The position numbers and the translations under genes are program-made. Below are positions 47,451 through 57,861 of a stretch of 64,000 bases of DNA, piece after piece (positions within the stretch are counted from its first letter, which is position 1; each line of letters begins with the position of its first letter). Origin of the DNA: Spisula solida. Lineage: Eukaryota > Mollusca > Bivalvia > Venerida > Mactridae. The DNA lies in contig OX365947.1 in the NCBI GenBank assembly GCA_947247005.1, positions 35,482,760 through 35,546,759 on the forward strand, in the 5' to 3' direction. The notes under the pieces are model-generated. The model did not search any database, had not been told where the DNA came from, and saw only the letters and a program-made list of their open reading frames with translations.

Positions 47451-48893
47451 CTATAACTGGAAATTGTTAAAAAACTCCTCAAGATCTAGCTCTTCACGCC
47501 CAGTATATATCGCAACAAAAGTGACGACCTTGGTCACAAGAAGAACTAACAGGAAAAATATGAAACACATTATATCGAATGCAACACTGACGTGTTTCCA
47601 AGTTGTATCAGTTCCCGGATTATCACTATGCACTTCCTTAGATTCATCTTTTACACTTTGGTACGAAGCATTATTGTCCACGACGCCATTATGTGGCGGC
47701 CATACTGACTTGATTCGTGGATTGGAGGGTGATCTGGTATGGTACATATGCCTTGAGTTCATACGATTTTCTGAATATGTTGGAATGTTTCTAATGTCGT
47801 AGGTCATTTCAGAGTTGGTGTTCTCCACGTTAGTTTTATGTTTGTATACATGACTGCGTTTTCTAGAGGCACATTGACATGTCATGACTCGAACAATTCG
47901 CTTCCAACACCCGCCAACTGGTTCAGACTCGTCACGGTGATACAAACAAAGACTATATATGATAGACAAAGTTACACAATTGCTAATTATAAGTACTGTC
48001 AATAAGTAAAAGCTACATATTGCCATCGGCGTCGAAGACTTTGGTAAATTGTCTCCAACTATCGTAAGGAACACAGCAATAGCTAACAATAAAGTTATAC
48101 TGAAGGACAGTCTCTCTCCACTATCTGTCGGAATGAAATATATCATCAAATTTAACAGAGACAAAATAATGACTGGTAGGATAACATTGACCAGAACATA
48201 TGTAGGTTGTCGTTCAATATGTATAAGTACTATATAGGTAGTTACGCCGGTGTAAGTTTTAGTTCGTACGTACGACCCGATGACATTCCACGCACCGTTT
48301 TCGGCGTAACCCGATAAGCCAACTTTGTTTGTCACGTTTTGTAATAAATATTCGGTATCTATATGGCTCCAAGCATTAATCGAGAGGAAGCAGACATGTT
48401 GGTCCCATGGATAAAACCTGATGTCTAGTTTACAAGACACTTTCATTATGGCTCCTGGGTAATAAAACGCGAGACCATTTGTCACAAATCGCACATGTAA
48501 CCAGGGCTCACCGATCTTTTCAAATTTATCATTACTATTCGTAAGCATAAGCGTTGGAGTCCAAAATCGATCACTTTCAATTGTAAACTGATGAATTGAG
48601 CCGTAATCCTGTGGGTTCCACGCAATTCGTTCGTCCATCCATGACATTCCGAAATAGGCATTCACTGTGATCGTCTGCTGGACTTCATCCACTTCCTGTA
48701 TAGCCAACAAGTCGATCGATAAATATACCGTTATCGGCATTGATTGATTAATCACTGGGCGAACACCCTTGTCGTAATTCAACTCCTTGTCTTTAATCAA
48801 TCTTGTGATATCTGAAATGTTCTGACAGAAAGCCGGGTTTTGGCAGAGAAGTATTGCAATCATCAAGCTACTAAAGGCCACAGTTCCTGGCAT
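47451..48893 (-). CDS. Receptor gene 2: nicotinic-receptor-like Cys-loop channel subunit, 480 aa
   Basis: Paralogue of genes 1 and 3. Start taken at the ATG at 48891-48893 (MPGTVAFSS...), matching the start of gene 3; the open frame extends 28 codons further upstream, but that part crosses a 3' splice site and has no counterpart in the paralogues. Signal peptide about 1-24; Cys-loop C154-C168; loop B Trp175; M2 with Glu260 (-1'), Leu270 (9') and Asp281 (20'); cytoplasmic loop of ~125 residues; M4 near the end followed by an acidic tail (EELDLEEFF). Loop D position is Tyr80, loop A Tyr is Thr ('LMLTN'), and loop C reads 'TYTGVTTY' without the vicinal cysteines. Predicted cation channel with an unknown ligand. 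Intact. Confidence 0.93.
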   Translation of the reverse strand: MPGTVAFSSLMIAILLCQNPAFCQNISDITRLIKDKELNYDKGVRPVINQSMPITVYLSIDLLAIQEVDEVQQTITVNAYFGMSWMDERIAWNPQDYGSIHQFTIESDRFWTPTLMLTNSNDKFEKIGEPWLHVRFVTNGLAFYYPGAIMKVSCKLDIRFYPWDQHVCFLSINAWSHIDTEYLLQNVTNKVGLSGYAENGAWNVIGSYVRTKTYTGVTTYIVLIHIERQPTYVLVNVILPVIILSLLNLMIYFIPTDSGERLSFSITLLLAIAVFLTIVGDNLPKSSTPMAICSFYLLTVLIISNCVTLSIIYSLCLYHRDESEPVGGCWKRIVRVMTCQCASRKRSHVYKHKTNVENTNSEMTYDIRNIPTYSENRMNSRHMYHTRSPSNPRIKSVWPPHNGVVDNNASYQSVKDESKEVHSDNPGTDTTWKHVSVAFDIMCFIFFLLVLLVTKVVTFVAIYTGREELDLEEFFNNFQL

Positions 48894-48927
48894 GGTGACG
48901 AATGGGCTAAGCTCCGTGTGTTCAATG

Positions 48928-48948
48928 CCTAGAAATAAAAATAATGCA
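48928..48948 (-). promoter_or_regulatory. Putative 3' splice site of a 5'-UTR intron, gene 2
   Basis: Minus strand 'TTATTTTTATTTCTAG|GC', with the AG at 48929-48930, 35 bases before the ATG. It is equivalent in position to the sites at genes 1 and 3 and excludes the longer upstream ORF. Confidence 0.55.
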
Positions 48949-48993
48949 TTATTTAGGGTGTAACATGAACTTATCAAATTTCTATTTTTTACG

Positions 48994-50596
48994 AATTAAC
49001 AACAAGAACAACGCATACCGAGTGCAGGTCTGATTGGATGTCCCAGTAAAACGACACAAGGGTTAAGTCCAGAAAGCGTCATTAATCTTGAAAATAGCAG
49101 GATATAGCTATGTGCCTTGCTTTAGTCAGTCGGTTGTTAATGGCGAAAAACGTGTTGCAAAATTTATTGTAAACATAAAATTACTTGCAATCTGGTCTAA
49201 AAGGGGCCATACGTCTTTTAAAGCCGGATGGAGTTATGTATCTCGCTTTACTGAGACAGGCATTAATGGTGACTAGTGAACACGTGTTGCAAAAATATAT
49301 AAAAACAAATCGGACAGGGAACGCAGGATTCAACAGAAACAGCAGATCATGAAATGCACAACAAGAACAGTGGTCTGATCAAAATGAAGAATAATGCGAT
49401 TTGATGACTTGATTGATTAGTTCAGTTTGAAATTATTATTGTTAACTGTTTTGAAGCTAAACATCAGATATAGTTATAATAATTCATGTTGAAGTACGAA
49501 ACCAGGTACAGCAACCAACAGAAATGGTAGAACACTGAAGTCACACAATGAATGTCAAAATGTGGTGTTGATACGTCTAAACATTGACTTATTATGTTAA
49601 ACAGTAGTGTTTTCATGTCAAAATGTTTACTTGTCTAAAAGCCACCTGTTAAACATTGGGGTTATCATACAGTCATAAGATTGAACGAAATTGAACATCG
49701 AAATATCCTTTTTTACAAAGGCTAGTGTTATCATCGACGGACTACAGGTCAACGTCAGTGTAGCGTAATCATTTCTTAAGGCAATAGAGTGAGAACACAA
49801 GTGGTAGGGGATAGTAAGCAATAATTCAGAATATTTAAGAAAATAAAAGGGCTGGACCAGACAGACTTATATTGTATGTGTACTATCACTGTAACATACC
49901 ACCAATAACTCGTTAAAAAAGGGCAACCCTTTAAAAATAGTTTGTTTCAAAGAAAGTACGTGCCTTTCAGTACTCGTTCACAAACACACAAATTGGAAAA
50001 TGTCAAGAGCCAAAACGCAAAACATGCTTAAATTATAACTACAGGGAACAAACTCTTATTTTGTTTTTGACTGAAAATGTATACTTTAAAAGATATTTGA
50101 GAAACATTGTCATTTTTCTACTTTCGGTTTGCAAGGTGATTGAAATTTTACATGATACAAGTTCAAAAATATGTTTCATAATTATTTCATTGTAAGAGTT
50201 CGTTTATTATACTTTTGGCAATGTCCCAGATAACAAATTGTATTTAGGTGACCCCTTTTACCATGTATAAACTACGGATCTTTGCAAAAAGTTGACGTTA
50301 TTCGGTTTGTGTTACACTTATGCCATGGGTCGCAACATTTGACGTTAAGTATAGACTCTTAATGTCATGTTAACTTTGTTTGTGAACGAGCAAGATTTGC
50401 AATGAAATTACTGTCATGTTTCGATAACATTGTTCTATCTGGTATTTATTTGTGCCTCACCTCATGAGTAAATGTAGTACATCTTAAAATAATGCTTATT
50501 ATATCGAACAACTTAAATTTGAAGACAATAAACGCTTTTGAAAGAACATGCACTATCTTATTATAGATAAGACTCTACCCCGTTAATTTAAAATGT
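48994..50596. other. Upstream of gene 2; degenerate duplication only
   Basis: 49090-49180 and 49215-49300 share 'ggat..agttatgt.tct.gcttta' and 'gtgttgcaaaa', an old tandem repeat. Nothing else recognised to 50596. The first exon of gene 2, if present, was not identifiable. Confidence 0.4.
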
Positions 50597-50718
50597 ATAA
50601 CCCAAACGCGATAAATTGCAATACAAAAAAAGTTTTCATGCTCCTAAATATTCAGAAACGATAAATACAGCGGATTTTGTGTTTGGTTTTGTATTGCAAT
50701 TTATCGCGTTGGAGTTAT
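50597..50718. mobile_element. 122 bp foldback MITE
   Basis: Left 'ataacccaaacgcgataaat' and right inverse 'atttatcgcgttggagttat' define ~32 bp arms around a ~58 bp centre. An ORF overlapping it is not supported. Confidence 0.75.
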
Positions 50719-51438
50719 ATGGTACATTCATTGTGTTTTTTATTATTCCAATCAGCGCATATAGAGATATATTGATAGACATATATGGCCTGAGAGAGTA
50801 GAATATTCCCTGATTTGCAGTCGTTAATGCGTTATAACAACTTCTGGCTTGAAGAATCTTGTCATGTACGCGTGTCTATAGCACGGATACTTTGACTCGA
50901 CTCTGACCTTTATGTATCAATATATTACAATAGTCTTGCGTTGAATATATAAATTTCTGCGAGCAAATCGTGCATTATCGGTTATATAGATTTGTGTTGG
51001 TATTACACCTCCAACGTCTGTCTGGTACTTCCCGCTTAGGAAAACATACACCCGGTTTATAAATATAGACACTACTAGTATATCAGCTGTTCGATTATTA
51101 CAAAAGAAGGTCGAGAATCGGTTCCAATTCTCTGTACTATACTATGAGCTTGCCGAAGATTAATGACTCCCAGGGTATCCCATCTGTCGATATTCGTATT
51201 TGTTTATCACTTATGAAAACGTATTGATATTTGCGTACACAATACTAGTCTCTATACCTGAATATTCCATCAAAGATAAACAACGATTCTCAACTCACGA
51301 TATTTGTGGTCTATTATAATCGCACAATGATAAATTGGCCTGGCTATAAATAGTACCAGAACATTTACATTCTTGTTTACCTTTTGCACTTGAAGAAAAC
51401 TAATAAGGTATATTTAAAACAACACAATACGCAATGAG
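50719..51438. other. Intergenic, nothing recognised
   Basis: No supported gene or strong repeat. Confidence 0.4.
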
Positions 51439-51790
51439 GAAATAGCTCAGTTAGTAAAGCGCAAAGTCCAGTCGCAACAAATGTATTGTAGTGATTTTGG
51501 GTTACTACTTTAGCGGCCCTAGTATGCGTCGTACCGGAACTCGCCTTGATCGTCGCTGATTGGCTAATGTCACTGGCGCGAGGTATCCAGTACGAAAACA
51601 GGTCCGGTAGACACTTGCTGACCGACCTCGGAGGAAGCAAGTCGTGTCCCCGACAGAATGGCTATACCATCTCAGAGCCGTAAGTTTGAGGTAATGAATC
51701 CCTTGTGCTGAAGCTACCCGCAAGGAGCCTTCAATTACTTCAGTATGTTTTTATTATGCGTGAGTTCGAATCCAACTCGTGACTTTTCTA
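51439..51790 (+). repeat. tRNA-like sequence split by ~300 bp
   Basis: 51442-51462 reads as a tRNA D arm (AATAGCTCAGTTAGTAAAGC). A matching T arm, 'GTGAGTTCGAATCC', is not seen until 51761-51774. The ~295 bases between are GC-richer than the surroundings and contain no recognised gene. Either an insertion into a tRNA-derived repeat or two unrelated fragments. Confidence 0.4.
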
Positions 51791-51914
51791 ATAGAAAATA
51801 AATTTGCTTTTTCTGTTTATTTTTCATTGTATTGTTTTCGTTTTATCTAGTCTAGACTTTGTAATTTAAAAGTGTTGAGAAAATGAAAAGAACAAATATG
51901 ATAAAAAATAAAGA

Positions 51915-52003
51915 CAATAAATGGATTCGAACACTCGTACAAAAGTAGCATATCTGGTAATTTATGTATAGGCTGGCGCGTTACCACTGAGCCACAGGGG
52001 CTA
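51915..52003 (-). repeat. tRNA-like sequence
   Basis: Minus strand: 'CTGTGGCTCAGTGGTAACGC' (A box/D arm) and, about 45 bases on, 'GTGTTCGAATCCA' (B box). The acceptor stem is not convincing. Probably a SINE head or tRNA pseudogene. Confidence 0.5.
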
Positions 52004-52109
52004 TTGCAGAAATGAATGCCCCATTATCATATCTACCAAATATTCCGATTTTCTAACTAAGTCTGAAAGCACTTTGTTTTTACGAGACGGTAAGGCAACG
52101 ATATACGCA

Positions 52110-52265
52110 CATTATAGGAGAGATCATGTTTGTATAAAGGGGTATTCATATGCAAATGTGCCCACCAGCTAGCTATTGGTGAATCCGAGGTTTTTAGTGT
52201 TTATTTATCCACTAGACTGGTAGTGAACACTTAACATATGAATTGGCGATATTCCCTATTATACC
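52110..52265. mobile_element. MITE, family b, second copy
   Basis: Ends 'attataggagagatca' and the inverse around 'cgatattccctattat', with inner 'attcatatgcaaat' and inverse 'aacatatgaat'. The core is flipped relative to the copy at 9775-9920. Confidence 0.6.
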
Positions 52266-54020
52266 TGCCAAACAACGAATGATGATATTCGACGTGTGGA
52301 TTAATTTTCTGGTAATAACCTATAATAAATTACACTACATGATTGAGTAAAGGATAAATATATGTCAGGTTTCACTTTACAAAAACTGTCGGACATGGAA
52401 GGCACAGAAAGGAACAGACAATAAACGAGAAAACACCCAGACCACAAACACACAAATTAAGTAAGTAAGTACAGTACCAACCTTAGTTATTACCAATATA
52501 TTCCGTGGGATTAAATTCCTATATGATCCTACCCTAACAATGTCTAACACTGTATACTGTGTTTGTAATCTACAACATCAACATAACTAATTACTTACAG
52601 TAATCACCGATACACTTCAATGGTTTTCAATGGGAATGACATACCCGAACTTAATTTTATACGATTAAGAGTGTCTACCGTACACTATATTGTATATTCA
52701 CACACTAAGATTTACTGCACAATTTCGTTTATTTAATAGCCATAATGGCGTGTATCTATTTCTACTATATTGATTAATAAGGAAATCTGATAGTGGGTTA
52801 TAGTGCACGTTTTTATAATATTGCCCGCTATATCTGGCCGTGTGGTCTGCAAAGTATCTGGAAGTGCCAGGAAGCCGTGTATCGGTGTTATACACCGGGC
52901 ACATTAAAGAATTTCAACTTTTAACATTAACACACGTTGTATTTCAAACTTCATGACAATAGCTGGGCTAGATTTGTTTAAATTAAACTTTACTTATTAA
53001 TGAAATTGTGAAATGTCGGACGCAATGCAATCCCAGATGACCCCTCATGGTACCCGACTGCAAATCGTTTCTGCCCGCACAATGGGGTACCCGCATTGGA
53101 CCTAGATGTTGTCCTTCTTGGTCCCATATATTGCGTTTGCTTGGCCTTTCAAATGAACTTTTAAATTCATTCTTTAAATAGTAGGGGCATAAAATGCAGG
53201 CTTTGCGCAAGTAACAAGGAATAAAACGTTTAACATTGATGATTCGGCAGTTTGTAGCACTACCATGCACTATTTGTGTTAACGTAATTGTTTTCCTTTC
53301 ATTAAAATTAATATTATCTGACTTCGTGGTATTGTTTCTGCTTTCACGAAATCCCCCTTTATTTTCACGAAAAGATTTATCGTTATGCCGTGGCGTATCT
53401 ATGCTTCCGTAATACGAGTATATGTATGACCTTTGCTTGACGTAAGTCAGGTGAGCTCGAACGCTTTCGGTACTGTAGCCGGAATCCCGCCGTACACATC
53501 AATAAAGCACATCTCGTTTATGCGCCGTTGGATTTAAGTGGATGGAAACAACGATGGCAACAAAAGTGGAAGCACAGTCCTTGCAACAGCTCAAAACAAT
53601 ATCATCTTTACGTTTACCCGTTTAGAAAACATATTATCATGTCTTAATGCTTGAAAATTCAATATTCTCGACCTCTTGCAGCTGACGACACACAGTTCGA
53701 CATTGATGTATTTAAAATTCTCATCGATTAAATAAAAAATGAGGGGGTGTTCTTGTATCATTGGTGTCAATATAATTTATTAGGATCATAATGTTTAAGA
53801 ATGTAATGTGCATGTATATGTAATCAGCAGAACTTTTCAAGCAGTGGTCAATGTCTTTAGCTTCCTATATCCTTTCCGCTACCATAGCGTACTAATGCAG
53901 ACTGGGGCGATGGCCATTTCGACCTTCCGTAGTTGATGCATTGATAACTATGCATATGAACGACAAAATTACAGTATAAATGCATAATTTAAATACAAAA
54001 TATTACATAGATAAAACAAA
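52266..54020. other. Intergenic, nothing recognised
   Basis: Small ORFs on the minus strand (52698-52904, 52983-53270) have no recognisable features. Confidence 0.4.
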
Positions 54021-54027
54021 CATGCTC

Positions 54028-54062
54028 CCAGTGGGGTTTGAACCTGCGACACTCAGAAATAT
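54028..54062 (-). repeat. 3' part of a tRNA-like sequence
   Basis: Minus strand 'GCAGGTTCAAACCCCACTGG' is a clear T arm/B box; the 5' half is missing, cut off by the element that begins about 54085. Confidence 0.45.
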
Positions 54063-54084
54063 GTCAAAATTATTTAAAAATTAA

Positions 54085-54450
54085 ACAAAGGGAGATTTTT
54101 CAAAACTGGGCCATATACAGTTATGGTTCTTGGTCACTGCACTTCTCCTAGTTGCTGTCTATTTACCTACCAGGTTTCAAGTCAATACCTCAAATAGTTT
54201 TAGAGTTATGCTCTGGACAAAAAAAACTAAATTAAAGAAGGGGAGACAATTTAACAACTGGGCCATATATAGTTATGGTTCTTGGTCATTGTACTTCTCC
54301 TAGTTGCCATCTATTCACATACAAAGTTTCAAGTCAATACCTCAAATAGTTTGAGTTATGCTCCGGACAAAATATGGGACGGACTGACGGACGCACGGAA
54401 GGACGGACGCATACTATTACTATATGCCTTCGCCTTCGGTGGGGGATAAA
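54085..54450 (+). mobile_element. Pearl/HINE-like element, copy 5 (two repeats)
   Basis: Two ~150 bp repeats with 'agttatggttcttggtca' (54119, 54271) and 'ctcctagttgc', then 'ggacggactgacggacgcac' and 'ccttcgccttcggtggggg'. Same layout as copy 4. Confidence 0.7.
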
Positions 54451-56499
54451 ACAGAAGTTATTCACGCAAGGGTCACTGTCACATTGTCATTTCCGGTGAC
54501 CTTTAGTCGAAATGTTGACAAGTTTGCCTACTTTCACTAACGGCCAGGGTACTGTTTTATCAAAGGATTTACGGAAATCGTAATCTTACGATCAAATTTA
54601 AATTCTTTATGATTTGTTTACAATTATAAAGTGTGGTAAATGGAGCTGCATTACTAATACTGATTCAGTTAATAAACTCCTACAAACCATATCCATCACC
54701 AATTTGCAGTTGTTAAAGAATTATAAAGAATTTAAATTCGAACGTAACTTTAAGATTTTCGTAAGTGCTTTGATAAAACAGTACCCTGGGTGTGCAGCAT
54801 CCGGATGTATCAAGTTTTTATCAGTGCTGCAAGTCCATAATGTCTCAGAGACGGAGTATAGGGTTCATATGAATTTCATCTAGCCCCATAAAAAATCGTG
54901 GTAGCGGAAAGGATATTGAAATATAAACGCAATATATGGTGAATGTAAAGTAACACCATCTCATGTAGATGACGGAAATGCTACGTATGATGCTATTCAA
55001 CTTATACCAACTCTTAACGTTGACAACATCGATGATACACACATTCAGATGTTGTTTGGTTATTTTGGCGTAAACTTGTCGTCTGTGATTGTTCGTTTTT
55101 GTTTGTTCCTCTTTGTGTCTTTGTGTTCTGCTATTTCTGTTGAGCGCTGCCTTTCCTGTCCGATTTATGTTATTTTTACATATGATTGTATACACAGGGG
55201 TTTGCATGTGGACGATATCAATTCACTTACCTCTCACCACTGCTGACCGGCAATATATCATAGGGGTGGAGCGTGAATGTGAGACATGTTAGAACGCTAA
55301 GCTGGTTGTTTGTAGGATGAAGCTGTTGTCTTGCAATACATCAATGGGGTGGAGCGTGTATACATATGAGACTTGTTAGAACGCTAAGCTGCTTGTTTGT
55401 AGGAGGAAACATGGTCTACTCGTCGTTTGTATTTCTACGCTTAAGCATGAAAGAAAGAACTACAACCAAAACGTTTATGCATGAAAGAACAACAACCAAA
55501 AAGCCATACGCATTTTATACAACACTGAATGTTTATATGTAATAGAGCATATAACAAAATCAAAGAAGAGATACACTCCTTAACATGATTTCAGGTAACA
55601 TTTTTAATACACATTATTCATATTGTAAAAAAGCCACCTGACAATGATTCTCAAAGTCATAGAACATGACCAGAAGAATATAACCAAAATGTTTGAATAA
55701 AAATGTTTGGCATTGTTCCTATCACAACATTGCCCGGATTGTCGCCTTTTAAACATATTTGAATATAATCTTAATATTTACATATTTGTATTCAATGAAA
55801 ACAGGTGGACATTTTTTATCAAATCTCGGGTTTTGTTTATGCAGATGCTATATTTTGTATAAAACACATAAAATCATCTATTGGTTCACAGAATGGATAC
55901 AATGATTTGATTTTGGCAACTTGATCAGACGTTTTAAAGTAACACAAGTACAAACTTATAATTATGCATATAGGATACGTCAAGAGTTGTCTTTAGAGAT
56001 GAGCATTTCTTAAACGAGTCTAGAAAACACAGATTATTAAGCGAGCCTTTGGGAAATGCTGATCCCAAAAACAACGTCTTTGTATCACATAACCATAATT
56101 ACGGAATCAAAAGAACGTCCGAAATAACGAATTTTAAGCCGATGACGTTACGTTTTTTGAGCCAAAAGGCAGTTGACGTCATGCATTTGTTATCACACTT
56201 GGTGGAGAACATTGAACATTCCGTCATTTGTTCTCATATGAATGAGCACGGTATCTATGTGATAAATGTCTATACGAGAGGTGTTCAGTATATATCGCTC
56301 GCTTAGAATGAGAATTTCGTAACAGCTACTTACTCTCAGTGCTTACATTGTCGATTTTGTGGAACGTCGCGGCGTCATTAGAATGCTAACGAATGAAAGG
56401 GCTTTTACGGTAGTTTGCTGAACACCAAATTGTGATGAAACCGATTGTAAACCAGTCATTAAGAATTGCAAGCAATACAAAAGTCCCCTACCGGTTGGA
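54451..56499. other. Intergenic with a small duplication
   Basis: 55247-55410 holds two copies of an ~80 bp unit ('gcaata.atca..ggggtggagcgtg' to 'gttagaacgctaagctg'). 55132-55160 carries the 3-copy retroposon motif. ORFs of 85-120 codons (54614-54883 +, 54845-55207 -, 56049-56306 +) show nothing recognisable. Confidence 0.4.
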
Positions 56500-56880
56500 A
56501 GCCATGATCTTCAAATAATGTTCAATGTTTCTGTTACCATGGCAACCACAATTTTTGTCCGAATAAAAATATCTAGATGTGTATAATCTCCTTATAGGCA
56601 CCTACCCACATATACAGTTTCATAAACTTAGCTAGGAAGCTGTTACAGTTAAGACAGGATCCAGATTTTGACGTATTTCACTATTTCCGTATCCATATCC
56701 ACCACAATATTTGTCAGAATAAAAATAACATGTAGGCGTGCATTATCCCCTTATTTCCCCCTATCGACATACCTAGTTTCTTAAACCTAGCTTGAAAACT
56801 GTTTGAGTTAAGTTAGGATCGAGATTTTCGACTGACGGTGAGACAGGCGGACTGACGGACAGGGGGCAAATATATATCTC
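56500..56880 (+). mobile_element. Pearl/HINE-like element, copy 6 (two repeats)
   Basis: Two ~170 bp repeats sharing 'gtttcataaacttagct' / 'gtttcttaaacctagct' and 'ccacaat.tttgtc.gaataaaaat', then 'gacggtgagacaggcggact' and 'gacggacaggg'. Confidence 0.65.
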
Positions 56881-57062
56881 TATCTCTCTCTATCTATATT
56901 CCCCTCAGGTTGACACCAATAGGGAACTAAAATGAGAATGTTATATAGGTTATAAATAACGTATATCACTTCAATTAGTAATGGCAAACATTTGGACATG
57001 GTCCTTAGTGACTCCTTATGACTATCAGTATTTAATAAGTATTTGTAGACGTATTTCATCAA

Positions 57063-57380
57063 GCATTAGAGAGGTTGCGATGGGAACGTGTACGACTACG
57101 TGCACGTTGCAGTTAAGATTGACATGCGTATGTGTAACATCACATGACAGTTGTAACATGATTTATTCGTGAATCGAGAATTAGTGTTGAAACCATGGGC
57201 GATGAAATCTTAGGTTTCCCGTGCATACACATAATAGTGTGACATAGTACACATTATATTGTCGTCTGTCACACGTCCGTTATTAGTAGAAACTACAAAT
57301 AGCTGGATGACGAAATTCTCAAAAGTAGTATTCACGCAGATGTACACGTTACACGATGATTTCGCAACCTCTCTAATAAT
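57063..57380. mobile_element. ~318 bp inverted-repeat element downstream of gene 3
   Basis: 'attagagaggttgcgat' at about 57064 is inverted as 'tcgcaacctctctaat' ending near 57380, with nearby 'acgtgtac' / 'gtacacgt'. Non-coding. Confidence 0.55.
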
Positions 57381-57657
57381 ACCTAACGATGTGCATACTC
57401 GACACTGCCAGATATATGCTACATCTTTTGTACTTGGCATGTCAAGTTAGTTGTCGCACTTTAACCGTCAGCCTCTAGTAATTGTTTCAGCAAGTTGAAC
57501 TCAGTTCAACATTTCAAAAGTTGATCATTTGCAGTTTTCTGAAATTTTGTTTACATAATCACAAACACCAATAATGGACACAGTCATAGCAAATACCCAC
57601 ACGATATATACACTGTTGTTTTATGATTATTCAAGTAAGTCGTTTACAACATGTCCG

Positions 57658-57813
57658 ATTAGGGTTTTCCACTACTGGCTGTTTGTGAAGCGTTGTATAG
57701 ACTGGGCACCGTCTACAAAATTACAGTAGTAAAACTGTAGTAGTGATGTAGGCTGGGGACGGGAACCAGACTATAATCTGTTCTACGAATACAGCCAATT
57801 GAAAAACTCTAAT
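57658..57813. mobile_element. MITE, family c, second copy (just downstream of gene 3)
   Basis: Ends 'attagggttttcca' and, less exactly, 'gaaaaactctaat'. The right half, 'ccagactata.tctg.tc.acgaa.acagcc', matches the copy at 16995-17148. It lies 49 bases past the gene 3 stop codon, so probably in its 3' UTR. Confidence 0.6.
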
Positions 57814-57861
57814 TTCTGCATACAAATAACATATTCAACGTTGAACTTACTGCTATTGATA

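Noticed and set aside
48894..48977. 28-codon N-terminal extension of receptor gene 2
   Set aside because: It spans a good 3' splice site and has no counterpart in genes 1 and 3; the internal ATG starts a proper signal peptide.
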